Below, piece by piece: positions 1 through 13,100 of a DNA stretch of 64,000 nucleotides. The stretch lies in NCBI RefSeq assembly GCF_000283155.1, contig NW_004454210.1, positions 7,759,772 to 7,823,771 of the forward strand. Direction: 5' to 3'. The position numbers were made by a program, and so were the translations under genes. How positions within the stretch are numbered: the stretch's first letter is position 1; each line of letters starts with the position of its first letter. Source of the DNA: Ceratotherium simum simum. Lineage: Eukaryota; Chordata; Mammalia; Perissodactyla; Rhinocerotidae. The notes beneath the pieces are model-generated. The model was given only the letters and a program-made list of their open reading frames with translations. It made no database searches and was not told where the DNA came from.

Positions 1-972
1 TTATATAAAAGAATAATTTGCAAGAATAGTACTTGGCACTGGGTTACCTTAATGCTTCTGGTATAAACAGAAGCACTTAGAAAATACCAGCTCTTAAGCA
101 CTTTGTTTCAGTAATTTGAATATCCAAAGGCATTCTTAATGTTACATTTCCATTGATAGATTCTAGGGAGTCTAGTCTCAGCCAACATGGTTGATTTTAA
201 AAAACAAAAAAATCCCTAAGCTACATGGTAATGGAATACTACACTTGCTTTTTATATCATATGGAAACAGTTCCAGGCAGACCAAAAGGAGAAGAAAACC
301 TGCCAAATCAAAGTACTGTAAATAAAGTTCATCTTACATACCCCAGGCAGAAAAGCTCAAAAATAAAAAAAATCAGAATCAAAAGACCACCTCCCCACGC
401 AAAAACCCACCCAAAAGACTTCCATTCTGAGCCTAACATTTCCCTAAAATGTTAATACTAGAAGCTTTAAGGTACTTAAAGCTGTAGCGGTAACTGTAGA
501 AAGCGCCACTGACAGAGGAAATGCCATGAAGGGTTCAGTAGCCGCCCACCCATCCCTTACCACCCCCACCCCAATAATATGTAAAAGATCCGGTAAAGTT
601 TTTTTCTTATGCTAATAAAGGCATACCACCTAGTGTGCTAAAAGACTAAAACTAGCAGCATTAGAGCAGTAAAGTGAAAATAGGAAGCCGACAGGAATGC
701 TCTAAACGCCTACTTAGAAGAAACAAAGCAGCAGACAGGACCCCTCTGCCCTCTCCTTGTGTTTGTAGGGAAGTGGTTGAATTAAACAGTCAGATTTACC
801 CACATGAACAAAAATTTAACAAAGCTTCCCCAAGACACCAGAATAAAACCTGACCTTTCCAGTCGAAGGGCACAGAGAGGCCTCTTCCACGTCCTGGAGT
901 CGAATGAATTCAAAGATTGGCAATAAAGGAGAAAAGAAAGCATTAGGGGTGTGATGGAACAAGCTGTGGAGT
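1..972 (-). other. ACTR2: ACTR2 3' untranslated region (partial)
   Basis: Sequence directly after the stop codon with no repeat that I recognise. I see no AATAAA on the minus strand in this stretch. The human 3'UTR of this gene is, from memory, over 2 kb, so the transcript very probably continues past the window edge. The exact end is inference. Confidence 0.75.
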
Positions 973-1143
973 TTATCGAACAGTCACACCAAGTTTCTCC
1001 AGCACACGGACACCCTTTTCCTGGTATTCTTGTCGGGTCATCCAGAAGTTGTCTTTGTCTTTCATGATATCTGCTAGAACTGCACCACCCAGGAACACCA
1101 TGTGCTTTCTGCGGGGTGGGTCTTCAATGCGGATCTTAAATTT
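973..1143 (-). CDS. ACTR2: ACTR2 coding exon 9 (terminal) with stop codon
   Basis: 171 bases, residues 339-394 and a TAA stop at 973-975. Starts [13 protein letters not shown], ends KLGVTVR. Acceptor CCTTTAG at 1144-1150. The 3'UTR follows directly. Confidence 0.98.
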
Positions 1144-4100
1144 CTAAAGGAGAAAGAGGAGATGATAAAATGTCACATGTGCATAGTGCTTTCTGCTTTA
1201 TGACAATGACTTTTTCATATATTCTCTTGTAATTCTCACAAAAGTCCTGTGATGTAAGTAGGACGGCAGGATTTGGTATCTGAGGTAGAGACATTCTGTA
1301 ATTTGCCCGAAGCTCATAGCTAGGAGATCACACATCCATCCCAGTGTGCTTAGAAGAGTCCTGATTTACACCTGCTGCCCCATTATTAACAGCACCTCTT
1401 GTCACTCTCAAGTGTCTGGATTTGAACAATAAATTCCATGATCACCCTACTGACAGCCTAAGTACCAGAGTCCTGATGTGGCAGCTTTTCCCATCAACTG
1501 GTAGATGACCACATGGGCAAATCACTTAGCTAGCTGTCAAAGGAAGAGTTTGGATAAGAGGACTTGTATGGTTTCATCAAGGCCTAACAACGCTGCTATG
1601 ATTCTAGTCTCATGCAATAGAGTAAGACTGAAGTTCTTTTCTTGCAAGCAAAGCTCACTTTCTATTGTCTCAAATTCAAATGAAATGTTCTCAAAATAAA
1701 CAAGGCCAAATATGGTCAAAATAAACCATGGGGATGTTGGAAAAAATGAACATACTAACTAAAATTAAAGACAAGTGGGGAAAGTTTTATACACAATAGC
1801 CAGTATTAACTGTCTACAAGGACACACCTCAATCTGTGTGGTCAGTCAACACCTGAAAGAGAAACTTTATTTTTTTTTTTTTATTTATTTTTTTAAGATT
1901 TTATTTATTTATTTTTCCCCCAAAGCCCCAGTACATAGTTGTCTGTCATAGCTGCACATCCTTCTAGTTGCTGTATGTGGGACACGGCCTCAGCATGGCT
2001 GGAGGAGTGGTGCCTCGGTGCGCACCCGGGATCCGAACCCGGGCCGCCGGCAGCGGAGAGCACGCACTTAACCGCTAAGCCACGGGGCCGGCCCTGAAAG
2101 AGAAACTTTAAAATGATGTAGCAGTTTTATTTATAGTGTCACAAATCCTGCAAAAAGACTCAAAGGAACTATGTCATTCTAAATTGCCTTATGTCACATA
2201 AACGAACAGTAGAATCTGATAATACATAACACAGAAAAACAGCAGTTTACTTACTAATCAATTCTGAGGCTAACCTACTGTTCTAGTTACTTGTTAGCTC
2301 TTAGGCAGGGGTCAGTAAACTTCTTCTGTAAAGGACCAGACAGTAAATACTTGAGGCTCTGCAGGTCTCTCTGGCAGCTACCTAAAGAAGGCAGCCCTAG
2401 AAATATGTGAAAATACGTAACACTACATAAGAGAATGAGCCTGACCATGTTCCAATAAAACTTTATTTACAGAAACAGCCGGTTTGGACACAGGGCTGTA
2501 GTCTGGCCACCCCCGCTCTAAGGGAAACGTGGCTAGCCCCTGAAGACACTGCTGCCCCTGCAGCTTTCTCAACTATCTGCTGTTTCTCTCTCACTACCTT
2601 CCTAACCCTGGAGGTTTGGCAACAGGAATTCTTCTTGTTCTTCATTGCTGCTTCTCTCTGCCTCCTCCCTACAACTCCACAGCCCCTCTGAAGCTCATTC
2701 TATCAGACTATTCCATCTACCACTCCTCCTTGCCCAAGTCATCTACAGATCCCCAGGTTGTGTCTTCTCATACCTGCTCTTACTGCACGAGCGTGCACGC
2801 TCTATTATTCCCTGACATTATCCTTAGTGACTCTGTCCTTCTCTCTCTCTCACGCTCACTTGGCAAAACACCAACTCCAGTGATCAACCCTCTACTTTGC
2901 ACCTGCCCTCAAGGAACTGAACACCATAGGAGAGAAACTCAACATCCTGCTTTAAACGTATCACTTACCTCAATCAAGCCCTCAGTGCTGCTGGCAATCT
3001 CACTACATTTCTCTTCTCTCTCATCCACTCCCCAAGACAACCATTTCACACCCCCTCCCTCCTCTCAGAGCCTCCTAACTCATCTTTCTATATCCACCTT
3101 TCTTCCTCCCTCCCTCAACAGTCTATTCATCACACTAGACTTAAAGATCCTTTAAAAACAAGTCAGATCCTATCATTTCTCTGCTCAAAATCCTCCCAAG
3201 ACTTTCCATCTCTCTAGGAGTAAAGCCCAACTCTATGGTAGCTGAACAAGACCCATGTCCCAAATACCTTTCTGCCGTCACCTTCCAGCCCTCTCCCTTG
3301 CTCACTCTGCTCCAGCCATGCCTGCACAATCCCACCAACTTGGGGCTTTTGCACTTGCTGTTCCTGCCTAGAAGATTCTTCCTCAGATAGTCACATAGCT
3401 CACTTGCTCATTCCCTCACTCCATTCAGGTCGCTGCTCAAGAGTTCTCTCATCTGAGAGGCTTTCCCTGATCAGGCTACCTGAAGGAGCATACCATCTCC
3501 CCAACCATCTCCCCAACCACTTCCCTTTTCTAGCCCCCAACTTATTTCACTTTTCTTCATAGTGCTTATTACTACTGATCTATTATTCATAGACTAAAAG
3601 CAGGGATTTTGTTTTTGGTTCACCACTGTTTTGTTTGTCCCAGCACCTAGAGCAGTGTTTGGCACCCAGAAGGAGTTCAAGAACTATTTGCTGAATAAAT
3701 AAATGATCGCCTGAGACTGATTTTAAATTATATGTATAACCCAATAAAATCAGACAAATGAGCGAAGTACTTAGACAACATGGCTCCTTTTGAGTCTTTT
3801 AATTTGTTTAATGTATGTGAGCCCATACTCAATTTAATTTCAACAATTTGAGTCACATATGAAAGATGTAACATGAGTATCTCCAATACATGCAGTTCTC
3901 TGAAATATATAATCTCATTATCTAAAACAGTTGATCAAAGTCGGTGAGACAAAGCTCAGAGAGTAACTCAGAATTAAATGACTCTTGGTTGAGTGCAGAG
4001 TATATATAGCGTACTTCACACAGTCCAGAGTTTGTAGAAAAAAAAAATCAATGCCAAATAACCATCAACTATTACAGACTAGTTTAAAAATTTCTACTCG

Positions 4101-7100
4101 ACACATCAACTACCAATTAAAGTCTGTTTCAAGAGCTATGATAGTTGATGGGGATGTATAAGAAGTGGAGAAATGGGGCCGGCCCGCTGGCACAAGCGGT
4201 TAAGTGTGCAAGCTCCGCTGAGGTGGCCCAGGGTTCGCCGGTTCGGATCCCAGGTGCGCACCAACACACCGCTTGTCAAGCCATGCTGTGGCGGCGTCCC
4301 ATATAAAGTGGAGGAAGATAGGCACGGATGTTATCCCAGGGCCAGTCTTCCTCAGCAAAAAAGAGGAGGACTGGCAGATGTTAGCTCAGGGCCGATCTTC
4401 CTCACAAAAGAAAAAAAAAAGAAGTGGAGAAATGATGTTGTACAATGTGACTGGGGAGATAAGACACATGGAAGAAGGAACCAGAAAATAACCCAGAATC
4501 AGAAATATAAGACAGTCCAAGATTGGCATTGAAGGCTGATTACATATCCAAAAACTAAGCTAAAAAAAACCCCAAAATCCCAAGTGGGGCTTTTGTCTCT
4601 CCATAGTATACCAGCTTCTTCTCACACACTTAGAGGCACCTTGGCTCTCAGGCTGTTCATTACAGGTGAACCAGAAAGTTTGGCCCTGAACCCAGGTGCC
4701 TCCATCCACTGAACAGAGGTGACCAGGTAGTATTCTGAGACAGAGCTTACCTTGAACCATTTACTTCTTCCTTTCTTTTCAAGGCTGCACTTGACTGCAT
4801 TAGGAATTTGTTTAGGAAGACTTCTTGCTCCCTCTGGTGGTTATCAAGATTCACGAGCTACTTTACAGGGTTTTAAAAGTATGTTAACAGTTGGATTATT
4901 GATTAATACTTACAGAAAGTTTTTCCACATCTCCCTTTAAAACTCGTTCTAAGTAAAGCTGTTTAAGTTCTCGTTCCAACCGTGACGGCAACCCAGGATA
5001 CATAGTAGACCCTCCGGATAGTACAATATGCTTATAGAATTCAGATCTAGAAAGACACAATAGGGATTCATTGGGGGTTTCAGACCAGGAAAACAGTATA
5101 TCTCAGAGTTCCTGTTATTTATGTCAGCCTCAGGGGGTTGCTGGGAGAATTAAATAAAACTCAACAAGTAAATCAGAGGGCTGAATGTTTGCTACTACTA
5201 TTGTTATAACAAATCCTCCTTACATATAAAACATATAATTTTGATGAAAATACTTCTAAAGCACCTGACACACTTTCTTGCAAATGCAATTGAGTCTTTT
5301 AATAATGACAATTTACATTAGTAAACTCCCAGTATTTAAACTGTTAGCACAGTGCTCCCCTGGAGACACTGAGATGTGGGTGTTTACTATAATTAACCAT
5401 ATTCTACTATGACTCCAGTTCTTGCTTTTCAATTTTCCATTTGCCTTTTGTCATCTTCCCTTTTGCTCCTTTGCCCTGAGGCTGTCCACTGTTATATTCG
5501 GTTAGACTGATGTGTTTGCTTCTCACAGTAGTCCTCTCTTTCTTCCTTAAATATGCTGTTGGTTATGGTACCAGACAATCAAATCTAAAATAACTGCATA
5601 TGTAGTAAAATATAATCTGAGTGAGGGTCGAGGAACTCTTCTCATAGTAAAGTTCAGGAACTGAGTCACATCCATTTTGGCCTCATTCAAACTGGCTTCC
5701 AGGTTTTTACTTACTTCCAGGTTCTCAATGGCTCAGGCTACTGTAATTCTAGCTTCTAGAAGAGCAATGTTTTTGTATTTAATTGCAGAAGTGTGCACGT
5801 GAGTGTAGAAAAAGCCAAGCAGTTGAGGGATGGCTACATGTGATACATACACATGAGCATTTATACACGTACATTTCCATATGCAGAACAGACAAAACAA
5901 AATTTGCATTGTGCTACCTTCCAATGCTAGCTCTGTGGAGAGGGCCCTGAACCTGCCTCCAGTGCTTGAGGAACGCCAAAACTTCAATTCTTACCAACAG
6001 GCAGGCACTTTTAAATACGATTTTGCTATTAGTGATCATTATATCATGGGACAAAAGCATCTACCTAATCCCCACCATGAGAAGTTATCATAATTACAAA
6101 GTCCAGATTAGATTTTTGATCATCTCCCATTAGACGTACAGCTTGCTATGAGCTGATCAGTATTTTTAGTAATTTCCATTTATTATCCTGCACCCCAGGC
6201 ATCCCACCAAAATTAGCTAGGTGGTTATCTAATTCAGGGTTAAACGAACAAGTAAGCAAACATTTGCTTTACAAAACGCTTCTGAGTGGACTCCTCAATT
6301 ACCTGGGTGTAAAGAGAGGCTTTCTAACTATGAGTTAAGTTCTAGATGCAATACAAGAAAAGATTATAAATCTTTTTATATGACTAAATAAAAACAAATT
6401 TTTGAATGGCCAAAAACACCATAAGCAAGAGACAAAAGGCAAATTAGGAGAAAATATCTGCAACATATATCAGAGTTAATATAAAAAGAACTTTTAAAAA
6501 TTGAGGGAAAAAAAAAATCACAAAAATTCTATAGAAAACAGACAAAAGCCATGAACAGATAATTCACCAGAAAAAGATATAAAAGTGACCCTAAACATAG
6601 AAAAATATCTTCAAATTCACTCTTAAGAGAAAAGAAAATTAAAACTACATTGAGATATCATTTCTCACTCATCAGACTAGCATAAAAGTAAAAATCAAAC
6701 TCTGTTAAGCTCTGGGGACACGGGTGCCCTCATATATTACTGGTGGGAATGAGAAACGGTACAACATTCATAGAGGATAATTGAGTAATAACAAAACTAC
6801 ATGCATGTACCCTTTGACCCAACAATTCCCCCTCTAGAAATTTTTTCAGACTATACATGTCCCAAAATGCAAAAATACAGTGTGCACAAGGTTATTAGCT
6901 GCAACATTATTTATCAGCATAAATATTGGAATCTACCTAAATAACCAAGATTCACTGAACAAACTATGAGATGTACACACAATGGAGTACTACGCAACTG
7001 GAAAAAAGAATAAGGACAATCCCTAGGAAATGGTATAGGACTGTTTAGGATATATTAAGTGAAAAAAAACAAAGTGCAAAAGAGTATTTCTAGTATGTTA

Positions 7101-10100
7101 CCTTTTGTGTAAAAGGAAATAAGAAACACAGAAAGAATAAGCCTGAAACTAATGAGACCATTTACCTACAAGGAGGAGTAGGACTAGGGGGGAAGACAAG
7201 AGATGGGGAGAGTAATACTTCTAAGTATACTTCTTGTATAGTTTTGATTACACTGTTAATGTTAATATTCAAAAAACAAAATTAAAGAGGAGCTGGAAAT
7301 ATCCTGTGCCACAAAATACAACACGCTCAAGAAAAGATGGGGGCACGCCAAAGGACACCAGAGCCTGCTTGAAGGGGCTCTCGTTGGCCCAATCAGAAAC
7401 AATCTGAACATCAAAATAAATAAAGACAGTAACTGGGCCGGCCCCGTGACTTAGCAGTTAAGTGCACGCGCTCTGCTGCTAGCGGCCCAGGTTTGGATCC
7501 CGGGCGCGCACGGACGCACCGCTTCTCCAGCCATGCTGAGGCCGCGTCCCACATACAGCAACTAGAAGCATCTAGTAGAAGTACAACTATCTACTGGGGC
7601 TTTGGGGGAAAAATAAAAAAAAAAAAAAAGACAGTAATAAACGACAACCCACTGAATAGAATCATGAGTCCATACTGATAATAAACAAATAAAAAAAGGG
7701 AGAAGGAAAAGCACTTCCTTATCCTCGAATGCCAATAAATATAGAAGGAATGATGAATTGGAAACCACTTTTTTGCAACCATCACAGTGAAAATGGATTT
7801 AGGCAAGCATTATCAATAGATGCTAGAAGCGGTGGGGGGCAGAATCTGATGAGGAACAGGAGATTTACATAGTCCCAAGGTATTTTCTTACAAATTACTT
7901 ATAAATTAAGAAAGGAAAAATAGAAAAACTAACAGTGGAGAAAACAGGAAACGTCATTAATAGCTTAACACTAACATCACCAATAAGGAGCAAACAGACA
8001 CCACCTCTGATGTGATTCCCTGAGAAGGACATATCACTTATGTAGTATTATAGCCAAAAACGCATAACCTGAATCTAATCATGAGAAAACATTCAAACCC
8101 AAATTGAGAAAAACTCTCTAAAATAATTGGCCTGTACTCTGCAAAGACGTCAATGTCATGAAAGACTGAGGAATTGTAACAAATAAGAGGCGATGAGGAG
8201 ACATGACAACTAAATACAATGTGTGATCCTAGATTTGATCCTTTACCAGAGAAAAGAAAAACTGTATAAAGGATATTTCTGGGACTATGGAAGAAACTGA
8301 AATACGGTAGATAAAAGTACATCAATAATCAATCTTCTGAACTCGACAACTGCACTGTGGCTATCTAAGAGAATACCTTCATTCTTAGGAAATACAGAGT
8401 ATTAAGGAGTAAAGAGCATTTATTCATTCAATCTACTCTCAAATGGCTCAAGAAAAAAAAGAGGATGATAAAGCAAACATGCAGAACGTTAAAATTAGTA
8501 AAATGGGAAACTGGATCAAGAGTATACACGAGTTTTCTGTATTATTCTTGCAACTTTCAAGTTTTAAACTACTTGAAAATAAAAAATTTGAAGTGGCTTC
8601 TGACACACAATGATATATTGTCCAACATCCAGTGCTACCCTATCAAAAAATTATTCTGCCTTATCTATTCAAAAACATGAGAGAGAAAACAGACAATATG
8701 GTCATTCTAACTATTTATATTCCATCTATTTCTGATAAATAATTGGAAACCACCATTTCTAATGTACCTGGTATCAATGTCAGCCGCCTGGATTGTGTTA
8801 AAAAGCAATTCAGCAACACCGACTCCCTCAACATTGATCAAGTGAGGCTGAAATAAAGCTTCTGGTGCTTCAAATCTCTCTCCCCCAACTTTGATAATGC
8901 GGCCATCTGGGAGCTAGAAACCAAGAATAACCAGGTATTAGTCAGCAAAAGATTAAAAAATTTCCCAGTGTTCTCTAGAAAACTAGTTAGTACTTTTAAA
9001 CACATCTGTTCTATAACCAAAAGCATTATCGGCAACATATTTCTCCTAAAATACATTTTTGAAAAGGGGAAAAAAATACATTTTGATAATTAATTTTATT
9101 ATCATGCTCTGTTCTATTTCTCTGCGGCCAAATATCAGAATTTCTTGGAGAAATCATCAACGCATGAGTGCATGATGGTCCACCGGTGAGTGCAGCAAAC
9201 CATAAACGGGCAGCATTGATCAACTAAGGCATTTGGATTATTACTGGTATCAATGCTGCTTCTCTTATTATTTTAATACATTTGTGATTTTATGGATATT
9301 TTTACCATGTAGCACAGACACATTCAATTAAAAATTTTAAATAATTTCTTTCATTAAATAATTACTCTGTGAAACTTTGCTATTTTGCCATCAAAAACAC
9401 TTTACACCATCTGTGAAACTTCTGTCAAATCATTTAATTTGAAAAATGTTCTATGATCAAGAAAGTTTAAGGATCATTGATCTAGACTACTTTACCAGGC
9501 AATTCTGTTGTCTCCTATTTACCAGTTCCTATTAAATTTTAAATGATAACGGATAAATATAATTTTAATTTAAGCAAATAAAATCTAAATAACAGGTCAG
9601 ATATCGTTACATAACCTTGTAGAGAAAACTCTTTAAGTCACATCATGTTTATATTTAATTAAATGAGCAATGATAAATTTACAATAATTATATTTAGATT
9701 CCAAAATTGACTTTCTAATACGACGAAGTACCCCAAAGCAAGTTTAAACATCTACTCCATGTTTGCTGTGATTCCTTACAGATATGTGCAAAGCAATCAC
9801 ATTTTTCAAGAACACTAGAATTATCTTTTTATAAATTGTACCAAATTTCTAAAAAAAGATACTGATACAAACATTTACCTTAAAAAAATAAAACCATCAG
9901 GTGAGTTTAAAAACCACATGAAATCACTGGAGATATCCAGAAAAACCTCACCTGGCAGACCACTATTAGCAAAAGCTCTTTACTTTGCACTTCCAGCCTC
10001 TTGGATGGTGTGGCTTCTCTCAATGCTCTGCTGCTGGCCAGTCTAGGAGTGCAGGGCCACCCACCCTAGGAACTACCTACCTCTAGAAGCTGTTAAAACT

Positions 10101-13100
10101 CTATGGTTCTCATTTCTTCGCACCAGATCTTATTCTATCCTTTATTTGTCCGCCCTTATCCCTTCTCACTTACTCATCAGTTCACTGTTGCTTATTTGTT
10201 GTATATATTATTGTAACATACCTCAAATTCTTTGAGAAAGGAGGGAAGAAATAAATAAAATGTGCCTTACATTTATAGCTCCCTCATCCTTTGCTTCACA
10301 CCACTTTCTTCCACACAAGTCAGGTAGATGAAAAACTATAAATCTAGAGGAACTGTCAAGAAGGCTTTAGGAAAGAATCCCCAGGGCAAATCTGGAGATC
10401 ATTAAGTTGCAACGTACTGACTTACTGACTATTTGGATCAGTATCTTTTAAAAATAAAACATATAATTTATAAAAATTTATAATATTTTTTAAATGACTG
10501 TTTTGTACATATTTGTGATACGTAGAGCTTACATGAATCAAATGGTTTAAGAATACTTGCTTTTACTGCCTATTACTTGATTTCATTTTAGCAATAACTA
10601 GACTGAAGATGAGATATGGAAGTACTTTATGCCCAGATGAATATAATAAACAAGATAGCAATACATTAAAAATTCAGGTAGGATCAACCCCCTTGGTGTA
10701 AGCTATAACTAGATTCTAAGTCTCACTAGTTACAATTTCAAGTTAACATTTGTTCTGAACATCCCATTAAGAAAATACTAAGTCAGGAAAAGACTGCCAC
10801 CTACTGAATTATTAAAGCAATACTCTAGGATGACTACTTCCCCAAGCATGTTTCTTAGAAAACCGGTCCCACAAAAGGCTGAAGAGTCCTATAGTCTAAT
10901 AAGGTTGAGAAACAGCTACACTATATTCTCACAGACACGCACATGTTAGCATATCAAAGGCTCTGAGAAGTCCTGTAGTAAAGTAAATCCAACTCTCTCC
11001 CAAACTTATTTGACAATGCAACCCCCATTTTAATTTTTGTGAAGTACCTATTAATATCTCAGGAAGTATTATTCTGTAAAATACATGTTGAAAAATGCTA
11101 TTCCAGATATTAGAATCTCAAAATAACATCTCATATCTGATTATATCCTAAGGTAGAAAAACAACTTATGATTCTTGCTTTATTTTACATTATATGGTGT
11201 CCTAAAATAATTAAATCATAGAATCTTAATGCAGAAAGACATTAAAGGTCACACATATACATATTACAACAACTCAAAACAAAAATACTGGATTCCAAGA
11301 AAACCTCCTTAAACACACACCAATAATCATGGTTGTCCATTTTAAAACCACATATATATTATACACTGGAAATACTTACTGTGTAAGATTCAACTAATAC
11401 TGTGGTTTCTAAGGCCAGTTTCTGTTCTTGCTCAATATTATACCCCACATAACACAATTTTTCTTTAATCATGCGAACCGTTTCAAAATCAGCAGAATGG
11501 TTGAAAGCGTATCCTCGCAACAGAAGCAGCTGGTACAAAAAAATAGCAGTAAATTCACAATTAATCTGAATGAGTTCAACATTCAACTCTGCAAAAGCTA
11601 TTATTGCTCACTAAATATGTCACGTCAATAACAAGTGCAATAGACAGTGGTCCTCAGCTCTTACTGCACACTTCAGAAACAGGAATGTTACTGGCCACGG
11701 AAGGACTCATATTTCAGCTTCACAGAGAGTAACAGAATTAACAGTTCATCAATAATAAATGGGTAAGGCCGGCCCTGTGGCTTGGTGGTTAAGTGCGCGC
11801 GCTGCAATGCTGGTGGCCCGGGTTCGGATCCCGGGTGCGCATCGAGGCACCACTTCTCCGTCCANNNNNNNNNNNNNNNNNNNNNNNNNNNNNNNNNNNN
11901 NNNNNNNNNNNNNNNNNNNNNNNNNNNNNNNNNNNNNNNNNNNNNNNNNNNNNNNNNNNNNNNNTTAAAAAAAAAAAAATAATAATAATAATAATAAATG
12001 GGTAAAATGAGGTAAAAAAACAAGCTAATTTTTAAAAAGTACTGTTTGAGTACTAATGTTTACATAGTCTTGATAAACAATCAAAAATCTATTAATAAAT
12101 AATTACTATTTCAGTACTGAACTCTTATAATCTGCAATTTGCTCAATGCCATATTCATGAAACACCTCTAGGTCTTAGAAAGTTTTATCCCTAGCTTCTC
12201 GTATTATGTCTGACACATATATGGGGGCAACAGCACTTGTTAAACAAATTAATAAGAGAATTCAACCTGCTGACATGAGGAAAAAAAAAACATAATATAC
12301 ATCATAAACACAACTGGACTTTTCATATAAAAACTGTAAAAAAATAAATCCTCTTTGTGTTTATTTTCAAAAGAAAACCCTTGGAAACTCCTTTGAGTTA
12401 TCCTCAGACAGAATTTTAGCCTAGAATTGAGACTATTATAATTCTAACTTAATATCATTATCACTCTAAATGAGACTAAAGGAACCCAACGTCAAGATGA
12501 AGACAATGCCACCCAATTTGTTGCACAGACATCACAGACTTTCCCAATAGCAGCACCAATAAATTTTGGACTTTATAATTGTTTGTGTGTGCCCTGTTCA
12601 CTACAGGATGTTTAGTAGCATTCCTACACAGTTGTAATAACCAAAAAATGTCTCCAGACATTGCAAAATGTCCCTGGGGGGGCAGCACGGTCCCTGGTTG
12701 AGAGCCACTGACCTGGAGAGGATATACTAATTTTAGAATTAGAATTAGAATTTAGAATTCTAGTATAGACAATACTCGAAACCTTTTTTTTTTTTTTTTT
12801 TGCTGAGGAAGATTTGCCCTGAGCTAACATCTATTGCCAATCTTCCTCTATTTTTGTATGGGGGTCACTGCCACAGCATGGCTGCCAACGAGTGGTGTAG
12901 GCCCACGCCTGGGAACAAAACCCGGGCCTCCGAAGCAGGGTACACTGAACTTAACCACTAGGCCATGGGGCTGGCCCATCTAAACCTTTTTTTTAAACAT
13001 TAAAAAAATACACATGCCTCCAAACAGTGGCCTTACATACTTTGTCCAGCAATGTTTTTAAAGAGAATTCTAACTAATTACAGTCAGAAGTAAACTTTAA

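Noticed and set aside
2616..3155. Open frame of 179 codons on the plus strand in intron 8
   Set aside because: Lies in pyrimidine-rich LINE-2 sequence; composition (Ser, Leu, Pro, Thr) is that of a CT-rich strand, not a protein family.
11688..12023. Open frames running through the N gaps
   Set aside because: Translations of N runs have no meaning; the surrounding sequence is an ERE.
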